DNA of 64,000 bases from JALORV01 sp963769745 (GTDB taxonomy: Bacteria; Pseudomonadota; Gammaproteobacteria; Burkholderiales; Burkholderiaceae_F), in assembly GCA_963769745.1 (NCBI GenBank), contig CAVYNB010000017.1, positions 149,011 to 213,010 of the forward strand, given 5' to 3'. The notes beneath the pieces are model-generated. The model searched no databases. It saw only the letters and a program-made list of their open reading frames with translations, and was not told the origin of the DNA. Position numbers and translations under genes: made by a program. Position 1 is the first letter of the stretch; every line of letters begins with the position of its first letter. This document shows positions 24,778 through 32,751 of this stretch, piece after piece.

Positions 24778-26745
24778 ATGTCGACTCCACACGAATCGGG
24801 CTCGCAAAGCGCGGAGCCCATCGCCGGGCAGTCCCAGTTCCTGAACGTCGTGTCGCGGGACGAGGCGACCGCACGATTTCGCGAGCACCTGCGGCTCGCG
24901 CCGCTGGGCGAGGAGTCCGTTCCTCTCGCACAGGCCCTCGGCCGCGTGCTTGCGAGGGATGTCGCGGCGGACATCGATGTGCCAGGGTTCGATCGCGCCA
25001 ACGTCGACGGCTTCGCAGTGCAGGCGCAGGACACGTTCGGCGCCATGGAGGAAGCACCGCGCACGTTGCGGCTCAACGCCGAAGTGCTCGCGCCCGGACT
25101 CGTGCCCACTCTCCCCGTGATTTCCGGCCACGCGACGATGATCGCCACGGGCGGCATGCTGCCGCGCGGCGCCGATGCGGTGCTGATGGTCGAACATTCT
25201 GAACTTGTCGGACGCGCAGACGCTCGGCAGATCGAGGTCCGCCGGCCCCTTACCGGGGGCGAGAACGTGAGTTACGCCAGCACCGATGTTGCGCGCGGGG
25301 AGACGGTGCTGCGTTCAGGACAACGCCTCACGTCGCGCGAGATCGGCGTACTGGCCGCACTGGGACTGTCTGAGTGTCCGGTCTATCGCCGGCCGCGGGT
25401 GGCGATCTTTTCGACCGGCAACGAGATCGTCGCGCCCGGCGCAGCGCTGCGCCCAGGTGCGGTCTACGACTCCAACGCCGCGATCATCGGCGCCGCCGTC
25501 GAGGAACTCGGCGGCGTTGCCGTGTATCTGGGTGTGATTGCCGATAACGAGCGGGCGCTGGAGGCTGCGCTGGCGCGCGGCCTGGAGTCGGACGTCGTGG
25601 TGTTCTCCGGCGGAACGTCGAAGGGTGCCGGAGATATCTCGTACCGGATCGTGCACACGTTGCGCAATCCCGGCGTGGTCGCGCACGGCGTTGCGCTGAA
25701 ACCCGGCAAACCCATCTGCCTCGCAGTCACCGAAGGCAAGCCCGTCGTCATCCTGCCCGGATTTCCGACGTCGGCCATCTTCACGTTCCACGAATTCCTC
25801 GCGCCGGTGATCCGCGCCTTTGCCGGCCAGCCTCCCGAGCGACGTCATACCGTATCGGCGACGCTGCCGATGCGCGTGAATTCCGAACGAGGACGCACCG
25901 AGTACCTGCTGGTGGGGCTGGTGCAGGGACCCGACGGGTATCTGGCCTATCCGATGGGCAAGGGCTCGGGTTCGGTCACCACTTTCAGCGGCGCCGACGG
26001 CTTCATCACCATCGACCAGCACACGGAGATCCTCGATGCCGGAAGCCCCGTCGCGGTAACACTCCTCGGCGAGCAGCTGGAGCCCGCCGACCTGGTGATC
26101 ATCGGCAGTCACTGTGTTGGCCTCGACCTGCTGGTCGGCAAGCTCACGCACCAGGGCATCCGGACCAAGCTGATGATCGTCGGAAGCCAGGGAGGCCTGG
26201 CCGCAGCCCGGCGCGGTGAGTGCGACATCGCCGGCATTCACCTGATGGACCCTGCCACGGGCGAATACAACCGCCCGATGCTCTCCGACACCCTGACTCT
26301 CGTCGAAGGCTACGGCCGCATGCAGGGCTTCGTGTTCCGACGGGGCGATGACCGCTTCGAGGGCAAGTCGTTCAAGGAGGCCATCAGTGCAGCACTGGGC
26401 GAACCCGGTTGCGTGATGGTGAATCGCAACGCCGGCAGCGGCACGCGCATCCTCATCGACAAGTGGCTGGGTGAGGAAAGGCCCGCCGGATACGGCACGC
26501 AGACGAAGTCCCACAACGCCGTCGCCGTGGCCATCGCGCAGCAGCGGGCCGACTGGGGCGTTGCGATCGATACCGTGGCCCGCCAGTACGGACTCGGCTT
26601 CATCACCATGCAGGAAGAGCACTACGACTTCGTCGTACCGACGTCCCGGCTCGAGCGCCCCTCGGTGCGGGCATTCCGCGCGCTGCTGGATGATCCGGAA
26701 GTGCGCAATGAGCTTGCGTCGTTGGGTTTCCGCTTGTCGCAGTAG
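24778..26745 (+). CDS. MoeA fused to a periplasmic-binding-protein-like domain
   Basis: 655-residue fusion. Residues about 1-425 form a complete MoeA (FDRANVDGFAVQAQ, TMIATGGMLPRGADAVLMVE, FSTGNEIVAPGA, VYDSNAAII, FSGGTSKGAGDISY, ILPGFPTSAIFTFHEF). Residues about 434-655 form a substrate-binding-like domain (DLVIIGSHCVGLDLLVGKL, RRGECDIAGIHLMDPATGEY, NRNAGSGTRILIDKWLGE, RADWGVAIDTVARQYGLGF). The extra domain has no signal peptide and is cytoplasmic; it may sense or retain molybdate/tungstate. Such fusions occur in other bacteria. Close pairing with the stand-alone MoeA suggests metal or cofactor specialisation. Confidence 0.92.
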   Translation: MSTPHESGSQSAEPIAGQSQFLNVVSRDEATARFREHLRLAPLGEESVPLAQALGRVLARDVAADIDVPGFDRANVDGFAVQAQDTFGAMEEAPRTLRLNAEVLAPGLVPTLPVISGHATMIATGGMLPRGADAVLMVEHSELVGRADARQIEVRRPLTGGENVSYASTDVARGETVLRSGQRLTSREIGVLAALGLSECPVYRRPRVAIFSTGNEIVAPGAALRPGAVYDSNAAIIGAAVEELGGVAVYLGVIADNERALEAALARGLESDVVVFSGGTSKGAGDISYRIVHTLRNPGVVAHGVALKPGKPICLAVTEGKPVVILPGFPTSAIFTFHEFLAPVIRAFAGQPPERRHTVSATLPMRVNSERGRTEYLLVGLVQGPDGYLAYPMGKGSGSVTTFSGADGFITIDQHTEILDAGSPVAVTLLGEQLEPADLVIIGSHCVGLDLLVGKLTHQGIRTKLMIVGSQGGLAAARRGECDIAGIHLMDPATGEYNRPMLSDTLTLVEGYGRMQGFVFRRGDDRFEGKSFKEAISAALGEPGCVMVNRNAGSGTRILIDKWLGEERPAGYGTQTKSHNAVAVAIAQQRADWGVAIDTVARQYGLGFITMQEEHYDFVVPTSRLERPSVRAFRALLDDPEVRNELASLGFRLSQ

Positions 26746-26801
26746 TCGCAAAGTTAGCCTGCCGGCTCTGCCCGTACCGTTGACGGCGGGCGACGAAGGA
26801 C

Positions 26802-26825
26802 CTCCCCGCACCGTGAAGCGGGGAG
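26802..26825 (+). terminator. Hairpin after the second moeA gene
   Basis: CTCCCCGC at 26802-26809 pairs perfectly with GCGGGGAG at 26818-26825 across an eight-base loop. It lies 57 bp beyond the moeA-fusion stop and before the DUF3455 gene. No U-rich run follows, so it is a possible rather than a typical intrinsic terminator. Confidence 0.4.
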
Positions 26826-26869
26826 CCGGTCACTCCGGGTACGATCAGCCCACTTGGGATTCATGACGA

Positions 26870-27466
26870 ATGAACGCTGTGCTGAATCAGACCCGCAATC
26901 GCATCGTCCTGGCCATCGGCGCAGCGATGTTGTCTGCCTGTGCGTCAGTCGGCTCCGGCCCGGCGGCCACGGGAGGTCCGGGCAAGGCCGGCGCGGTCAC
27001 GGCGCCAAGCCTGGGCCTGTTTTCCAGTATCAAGGTGCCCTCCGATCGCGAACCGACGCTGCAGCTCTCCGCGCAGGGCGTACAGATCTTCCGCTGCGAG
27101 AAGCGCGACGGTGGCTTTGCCTGGGTGTTCCGACAGCCCGAGGCGCAATTGTCGGACGCGACCGGCAAGCCCGTTGGCCGGCATGGCGCCAGCTTTTCGT
27201 TCGAGCACACCGACGGCAGCCGGCTCGTCGCGTCCGTCGCCGCGTACGACGAGGCGCCGAACGCGGCTGACTTGCGCTGGCTGCTGCTGACCACTCGCAG
27301 CTACGGCAAGGGAGCGTTCGAAGGCGTCACTCACGTCCAGCGCGTCAACACGCGCGGCGGCATGCCTCCCGCAAAATGCGACGCTTCCCAGGCAAATCAG
27401 CTGCTGCGCGTCGATTTTTCGGCTGATTTCGTCTTCTACCGGGCCAGGTCCGGAGCGGCCGGCTGA
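26870..27466 (+). CDS. DUF3455 domain-containing lipoprotein
   Basis: 198-residue envelope protein with a signal ending in a lipobox (AAMLSACASV), followed by the DUF3455 fold: TLQLSAQGVQIFRCEKRDGG, FAWVFRQPEAQLSDATGKPV, GRHGASFSFEHTDGSRLVAS and VTHVQRVNTRGGMPPAKCDA. Two cysteines in the mature region (RCEK and AKCDA) could form a disulfide. Function of the family is unknown. A strong GC hairpin, CGGCCGG-CTGA-CCGGCCG, overlaps its stop (27456-27473) and probably helps end transcription. Confidence 0.82.
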   Translation: MNAVLNQTRNRIVLAIGAAMLSACASVGSGPAATGGPGKAGAVTAPSLGLFSSIKVPSDREPTLQLSAQGVQIFRCEKRDGGFAWVFRQPEAQLSDATGKPVGRHGASFSFEHTDGSRLVASVAAYDEAPNAADLRWLLLTTRSYGKGAFEGVTHVQRVNTRGGMPPAKCDASQANQLLRVDFSADFVFYRARSGAAG

Positions 27467-27584
27467 CCGGCCGGGACGACGATCCGGGCCGTCGCAGGTC
27501 GCGCCCCCAGCCCACGCTCCGAGGCATTTCTCAAAAAGCGTTAAAATTCAGCGTTTTCGGACGCTGTACGCCGGAGGAATGCAC

Positions 27585-28307
27585 ATGAACCCGACTGCCT
27601 CGACGGTAGGCGCCTACCTGCGCGACCTGCCGCCGGACCGTCGCGTGGCAATGGCGCGCCTATGCAGCATGATTCGCCGCTCCGCCCGCGGGGTGCGCGA
27701 AAGCATGCGTTACGGGCTCGCCTTCTACGAACTGGACGGGCCGCTGTTCGCCCTGGAATCCGGCCGCCGTCATATGTCGCTGTATGTGGCCGAAAAAGAC
27801 GTCGTGCTGAAGCACAAGGACGCGTTGCAGGGCGTCAACGCCAACAAGAGCTTCATCAAGTTTTCGGACCTCAATCGACTGCCGCTCGATGTCGTCGAGA
27901 AAATTGTGCGCGACTCGGTTGCCGCACGCCGGCAACGACTGGCGCAGGGCACGATACCGACGCAGCCCGAACTGCTGAAACTCTGGGGCATCAACGAAGA
28001 AGCCGCGGCGCCCCCGGCGACGACGGTCAAGCTGCCCGTCGCGAAGCCCGCGGCCTCGATGAGCGATGCGATCAACGCAATGGCCAGCACGGTGCGGGAC
28101 GCCATGATCGCGGCGATCGACATGGCCACGGGCATGCCGGTGCCTGAGAAACCCAAGGCACGCAAGGCGAGTTCGGCGCGGACCGCGGCCGCGAAGGCGC
28201 ACCCCGCGAAGCGCACTACGTCCCGCGCGGCAACGCGAACGACGTCGACGCGCAACCCGCCGAAGAAAGCAGCCGCCAAGAAAGCCGCTTCGGCACGTCG
28301 CCGCTAG
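27585..28307 (+). CDS. DUF1801 protein with histone-like basic C-terminal tail
   Basis: 240 residues in two parts. Residues 1-about 125 match DUF1801 (VGAYLRDLPPDRRVAMARLC, ESMRYGLAFYELDGPLFALE, YVAEKDVVLKHKDAL). Residues about 185-240 form a Lys/Ala/Arg/Thr tail (KAHPAKRTTSRAATRTTSTR, KKAAAKKAASARRR) like the DNA-binding tails of bacterial H1-like proteins. ATG at 27585 is preferred because GGAGG (27573-27577) is correctly spaced from it, while ATG at 27579 is too close. The tail suggests nucleoid binding; the catalytic or binding role of DUF1801 is unknown. Confidence 0.8.
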   Translation: MNPTASTVGAYLRDLPPDRRVAMARLCSMIRRSARGVRESMRYGLAFYELDGPLFALESGRRHMSLYVAEKDVVLKHKDALQGVNANKSFIKFSDLNRLPLDVVEKIVRDSVAARRQRLAQGTIPTQPELLKLWGINEEAAAPPATTVKLPVAKPAASMSDAINAMASTVRDAMIAAIDMATGMPVPEKPKARKASSARTAAAKAHPAKRTTSRAATRTTSTRNPPKKAAAKKAASARRR

Positions 28308-28323
28308 AGTCTTCTGCCTTTCC

Positions 28324-28347
28324 AAACGGCGCCTGCGGGCGCCGTTT
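28324..28347. terminator. Bidirectional hairpin terminator
   Basis: AAACGGCGCC (28324-28333) and GGCGCCGTTT (28338-28347) pair perfectly around a TGCG loop. The AT ends give A-rich and U-rich flanks in both directions. It separates the convergent DUF1801 gene (+) and CoA-ligase-like gene (-). Confidence 0.8.
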
Positions 28348-28359
28348 GCATTTCAGGGC

Positions 28360-29586
28360 TCAGTGCGCGCGAGTGTCCTCGATGACCTTGCCATCGTTGG
28401 GCAAGGCGCCCGGGGCAACCAGTTCAACGGCGCCACCGAGTTTGGTGATCGCCCGCAGGGTGTCGGCAACCGCAGCGGACAACGCTGCGTCGCGATCCGC
28501 GCTCTCTGCCTTGAGCGTCATGACGTCGGACTCGCCGCTGCGCGCGACCACGAGTCGCATCCGGCCCACGCGCGGGTGGCGCTGTCCGATTTCGGCGACC
28601 TGTTCAGGGCGCACGAACATTCCCTTCACCTTGGTGGTCTGATCCGCGCGCCCCATCCACCCGCGTATGCGCGCATTGGTGCGGCCGCACGGCGACACTC
28701 CCGGCATGATCGCCGAGAGATCACCGAGCGCGAGCCGAATCCAGGGATGGTGCGGATCGAATGACGTCACCACGACTTCGCCGACTTCCCCGTCGGGCAC
28801 GGGGTCCCCGGTCCCGGGACGCACGATCTCGATCAGTACATCTTCGTTGACGACCATGCCGGCGCGCGCCGGCGATTCGTAGGCGACGATGCCGAGGTCG
28901 GCCGTGGCATAAAGCTGGTAGGCATCGATCCCACGCGCCCGCATTTCGGCCTGCAGCGATGGCGGAAATGCAGCGCCTGACACGGCCGCTCGACGAATCG
29001 ACACCTCGCGCTTCGCCGCGTCCGCGGCGTCCAGAAGGATCTTCAGGAAGTCCGGTGTGCCGGTATAGGCAGTCGGCCGCAAGTGTCCGATCAGGTCGAG
29101 TTGCTGCTCCGTGTTGCCCGGCCCCGCGGGGATCACCGCGCAACCGACGGCGCGGGCGCCGCCATCGAGGATGAAGCCACCCGGCGTCAAGTGATACGAA
29201 AACGTGTTCAAGACGATGTCGCCGGCGCGAAAGCCGGCGGCATACAGGCCGCGCGCTGCGCGCCAGGCGTCATCGTGTCGCCCTTCCGGTTCGTAGATCG
29301 GACCCGGCGAAGTGAACAGGCGCCCGAAACGCTCGATCGGATCGGCGATCAGTCCACCGAAGGGCGGTGCCGCCTTCTGCAGCGCTGGCAACTCGGACTT
29401 GCGCAGCACCGGCAGGCGCGCGAGATCGGCACGCGTGACAATGGTGGCCGGATCAATGTTCCCCAGGTGCTGGCGCCAGCCCGGCGCCTTGAGCGCGTTG
29501 GCCACCAGGCCCGGCAGGTGTCCCATCAGATCGAGTTCGCGCTGGCGGGGATCGCGAGTCTCGCGACTGTCAAAGTGCTGCGTCAT
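28360..29586 (-). CDS. Phenylacetate-CoA ligase-like adenylate-forming protein
   Basis: 408-residue protein of the PaaK-like branch of the ANL superfamily, which activates carboxylic acids as acyl-adenylates and acyl-CoAs. Landmarks are VLRKSELPALQKAAPPFGGL, the central FSYHLTPGGFILDGGARAVG, the TGTPDFLKIL segment, QLYATADLGIVAYE, and the C-terminal GRADQTTKVKGMFVRPEQVA. The usual ATP phosphate-binding loop (SSGTTG type) reads FTSPGPIYEPEGR here, so ATP binding may differ. ATG at 29586 has GAGG six bases upstream. It lies downstream of the liv genes. Confidence 0.82.
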   Translation of the reverse strand: MTQHFDSRETRDPRQRELDLMGHLPGLVANALKAPGWRQHLGNIDPATIVTRADLARLPVLRKSELPALQKAAPPFGGLIADPIERFGRLFTSPGPIYEPEGRHDDAWRAARGLYAAGFRAGDIVLNTFSYHLTPGGFILDGGARAVGCAVIPAGPGNTEQQLDLIGHLRPTAYTGTPDFLKILLDAADAAKREVSIRRAAVSGAAFPPSLQAEMRARGIDAYQLYATADLGIVAYESPARAGMVVNEDVLIEIVRPGTGDPVPDGEVGEVVVTSFDPHHPWIRLALGDLSAIMPGVSPCGRTNARIRGWMGRADQTTKVKGMFVRPEQVAEIGQRHPRVGRMRLVVARSGESDVMTLKAESADRDAALSAAVADTLRAITKLGGAVELVAPGALPNDGKVIEDTRAH

Positions 29587-29609
29587 GCGAACCTCGCCTG
29601 TGAATCCGC

Positions 29610-29834
29610 TTACTTCCCCGCGCCATCGATCTCTGCACGACGGCGTTCCGCGTCCTGCTGAGCCGCATCCAGCTTCTTGACGACCGGATCGATGGTCGTC
29701 TGCCGCGTCGGCAACGGTGTCGTCGACTCGTCGGCGCGAGGAGTGCAGCCTCCGACCAGCGCGAGGCAAACCAGCGCCGACATCAGACCGGGTCCGTACG
29801 TTCTCATCAAGGTCGGCATCGTCACAGCGGGCAT
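29610..29834 (-). CDS. Small predicted lipoprotein
   Basis: About 70-75 residues. A hydrophobic segment (GPGLMSALVCLALVGGCTPR) ends in a lipobox LVGGC, followed by a polar, charged mature part (TTIDPVVKKLDAAQQDAERR) likely to form a helix. Start choice is uncertain: ATG codons at 29834, 29819 and 29807 are in frame and none has a clear ribosome-binding site. It ends 23 bp before the CoA-ligase-like gene start. No family is recognised. Confidence 0.55.
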   Translation of the reverse strand: MPAVTMPTLMRTYGPGLMSALVCLALVGGCTPRADESTTPLPTRQTTIDPVVKKLDAAQQDAERRRAEIDGAGK

Positions 29835-29892
29835 TGATACGGCAGGGCCGGGCCGACCAGCGAGCCCGGCACCTGTCCCGTCGGAGTCGCGT

Positions 29893-30234
29893 CTACAGCT
29901 TCGCGCGCACCTTGGCCACGGCGCTGCGCAGGCGCTTCACCAGCTGGTTCGCGGCCTTCTTCGCCACTTTCTTCACCGTTGACTTGCGCGTCGCCTTCTT
30001 GGCGCCGCCTTTCTTCGCAGCCTTCTTCGCAACCTTCTTCGCTGCTTTCTTCGCTACAGCCTTTGCCTCGGCGCTGCTGCCGCGCTTGATGTCCATGGCG
30101 TGTGCACGCGAGTACTGCTGGATGTCCTTGAACTTGCCGCTCGCGTCACGCACGGCATACAGCTTCTTGCCTCCCGTGCTGTACATCACCGTCCGGCGGG
30201 ACTTCTTCTTCGCAGCTTTCTTGGCTGTGGCCAT
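29893..30234 (-). CDS. Histone H1-like lysine/alanine-rich nucleoid protein
   Basis: 113-residue strongly basic protein. The N-terminal about 50 residues contain a small conserved segment (RRTVMYSTGGKKLYAVRDAS), and the rest is a KAAKK-type repeat (AVAKKAAKKVAKKAAKKGGA), the pattern of bacterial H1-like DNA-binding proteins found in betaproteobacteria. AAGGAG lies five bases before ATG at 30234, so expression is probably high. It likely coats or compacts DNA non-specifically. Confidence 0.78.
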   Translation of the reverse strand: MATAKKAAKKKSRRTVMYSTGGKKLYAVRDASGKFKDIQQYSRAHAMDIKRGSSAEAKAVAKKAAKKVAKKAAKKGGAKKATRKSTVKKVAKKAANQLVKRLRSAVAKVRAKL

Positions 30235-30339
30235 CTATGCTCCTTGAGGATTGCGCGGCCCCGAATTCGCTTTCGCCAACCCGCGCGCGCTGGCGAAAGC
30301 CCCCGCGCATCACTGCGCGGAAATGAAATGCGCCGCGCT

Positions 30340-31161
30340 TCAGGCGAGCCAGCGTTTGCGACGCTTGTAGAACTTGGCCTCCCGGAAACTCTTGCGGCCG
30401 GCCTTCGACACTCCGAGATAGAACTCCTTCACGTCCTCGTTTTCGCGCAGCGCCGACGCATCGCCGTCCATCACGACCCGGCCGTTTTCCAGGATATAGC
30501 CGTAGTCGGCAAAGCGCAGCGCAATGTTGGTGTTCTGTTCCGCAAGCAGGAACGACACCTGCTCCTTCTTGTTGAGATCCTGCACGATGGCGAAGATCTC
30601 CTCGACCACCTGCGGCGCCAGGCCCATCGACGGCTCGTCGAGCAGGATCATCGAGGGCCGCGCCATCAGTGCGCGCCCGATCGCCGTCATCTGCTGTTCG
30701 CCGCCCGACGTATAGCCCGACTGGCTGGTGCGCCGCTGCTTCAGGCGCGGGAAGTAGGCATAGACCTTGTCGAGATCCACGGCGATGTCGGCCCGCGAGT
30801 TGCCGCGCCCCGAGGCTCCCCTCGAATAAGCGCCCGACAGCAGGTTTTCCTCCACCGTCAGGTGGGCGAAGCAGCGCCGTCCTTCCATCACCTGCACGAC
30901 GCCGCGCTTGACCAGGTCGTAGGCCGTCAGCCGCTCGATCTTCTCCCCGCGGTACTCGATCGAACCCTTGGTGACTTCGCCGCGCTCGCCGTGCAGCAGA
31001 TTCGATACCGCGCGCAGGGTCGTGGTCTTGCCCGCGCCATTGGCGCCGAGCAACGCGACGATGCGGCCTTCGGGCACGGTCAGCGAGACCCCCTTCAAGA
31101 CGAGGATCACGTGGTTGTAGATGACCTCAATGCCGTTGACGTTGAGCAGCGGGGCTGTCAC
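30340..31161 (-). CDS. livF: Branched-chain amino acid-type ABC transporter ATP-binding protein LivF
   Basis: Second ATPase of a Liv-type importer, 273 residues. Walker A is GANGAGKTT, the signature is SGGEQQMTAIGRAL, Walker B is MILLDEPSMGLAP, and the H-loop is LLAEQNTN. Start is GTG at 31161 (VTAPLLNVNGIEV) with GGAG five bases upstream, rather than an in-frame ATG 78 bp earlier. The C-terminus has a basic extension (KSFREAKFYKRRKRWLA) beyond the usual end. It follows the binding-protein gene on the same strand. Confidence 0.92.
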   Translation of the reverse strand: MTAPLLNVNGIEVIYNHVILVLKGVSLTVPEGRIVALLGANGAGKTTTLRAVSNLLHGERGEVTKGSIEYRGEKIERLTAYDLVKRGVVQVMEGRRCFAHLTVEENLLSGAYSRGASGRGNSRADIAVDLDKVYAYFPRLKQRRTSQSGYTSGGEQQMTAIGRALMARPSMILLDEPSMGLAPQVVEEIFAIVQDLNKKEQVSFLLAEQNTNIALRFADYGYILENGRVVMDGDASALRENEDVKEFYLGVSKAGRKSFREAKFYKRRKRWLA

Positions 31162-31252
31162 GTGGACTCCATAGTCGCTGTGCGAAGCACTCACACCGTA
31201 AGCACTTCGCACAGCCGGCCGCACGAGGCGGCCGGCCATGCTGAAATCGAAC

Positions 31253-32690
31253 TTACTTCTTTGCCGGTGCCGGCGCCGTCTTCACCGCCGCCGGAGCGGC
31301 TGCCGGGGCGGCCGTCTTCGCCGCTGCCGCGATCTCGTCTGCACAGCTGCGCATGGTCAGCTTCTTGTCGGTGACATAGCGCTGCGCCGCGGCCTTGATC
31401 ATCGGCTTGATGATCTGGTTATCCGCCTCGTAGAAGTCCGAGGTGAAGACCCACTTGGTGCCATCCCACTGCTGGATGCGTGCCGAACGGGCTCCAGCAT
31501 GGTCGCGGCAGTTCGTTGCCAGCGGCTTCATCACCCCTGTCAACCCGAGGCCATCCAGCCGCTTGGCGTCGAGATTCAGGTTTTCCAGGCCGTAACGAAC
31601 CTGTTCACCCGTCAGCGGCTTGTTGCCATAGCGCAGTTGCGCCTGGCGCACTCCTTCGACCTGGAGCATCGCGCTGATCATGCCGCGCGTGTACAGCACG
31701 CTGCCGACTTCGTCCTTCGGCCCGGTCCCCTGGCCCTTGTCATGCACGAGCTTGAGTATGTCCTCGTGCACCTTGGCTCGACCCGCGCCGTGCTGCAGCG
31801 CCAGTCCGTTGTAGCCCTTGGCATCCGCTCCGACCGGCAGAACGTCCGGCTCGGCCGCCGCCCACCACACGCCATACATCTTGTCGCGCGCATATCCGGT
31901 CGCCACGGCTTCGCGCAGTGCGGTGGAATTCATCACGCCCCAGCCCCACAGGAACACATAGTCCGGACGGTTCTGGCGGATCTGCAGCCACGCGGCCTTC
32001 TGCTCGACGCCCGGATGCGTGACCGGGATCGTCATCAGTTCGAAGCCGTGCAGCTTGGCGCGCTCCTGCAGCAGCGCGATCGGCTCCTTGCCAAAAGGCG
32101 AGTCGTGATAGACGAGCGCGATCTTCTTGCCCTTGAGCTTGTCCACGCCGCCGTTCAGCTTGCCGACGTGCTGGACCAGGATATCGGCCGCGTCCCAGTA
32201 GGTACCCATCAACGGGAAGTTCCACGGGAACGCTTCGCCTTCGACCGATTCCGAGCGTCCGTAGCCGGCCGTGATCAGCGGAATCTTGTCGGTCGGGGCC
32301 TTGTCGGTCAGAGCAAAGGTGATGCCGGTGGACAAGGGCTGGACCGCGGAGACGAAAGGCTTGGTCTTCAGGCGCTCATAGCACTCGACGCCGCGGTCGG
32401 TCGCGTAACCGGTCTCGCACTCTTCCCACGTGAGCTTCACGCCGTTGATGCCGCCCTGCGCGTTGACCAGTTTCAGATAGTCGACGTAGCCGTTGGCCCA
32501 GGGAACACCGTTTGGCGCGTACGCGCCGGTCCGGTACACCAGCACGGGGAAGAACTGCTCGCCCTTGCCGGCGGCCGGGGCGGCCGCCTTCTGCTGTGCT
32601 ATCTGCCGTTGCGGACAGGCCAAGCAGGGTGCCCGCCGCGATCCCGGCCACCGCCATGGCGGCGATTCTTAACTTCAAATACGTTGCCAT
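31253..32690 (-). CDS. livK: Liv-type ABC transporter substrate-binding protein, frameshifted in signal region
   Basis: Periplasmic receptor of about 478 residues. The signal peptide begins at ATG 32690 with GGAG upstream (MATYLKLRIAAMAVAGIAAG). The mature protein (QFFPVLVYRTGAYAPNGVPW, NGYVDYLKLVNAQGGINGVK, ALVYHDSPFGKEPIALLQER) is in the next frame. One extra base near 32606-32612 links the two and, when removed, gives a continuous signal-plus-mature protein. The C-terminal 25 residues are Ala/Pro/Lys-rich. The neighbouring CoA ligases suggest an aromatic or aliphatic carboxylate ligand rather than an amino acid; that is inference. Confidence 0.9.
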
Positions 32691-32751
32691 CGTTGTCTCC
32701 ATGCGAAAAAAGGGTCCAGCGTTATATCGATCAGCCGTTTCTCCGTGGACC

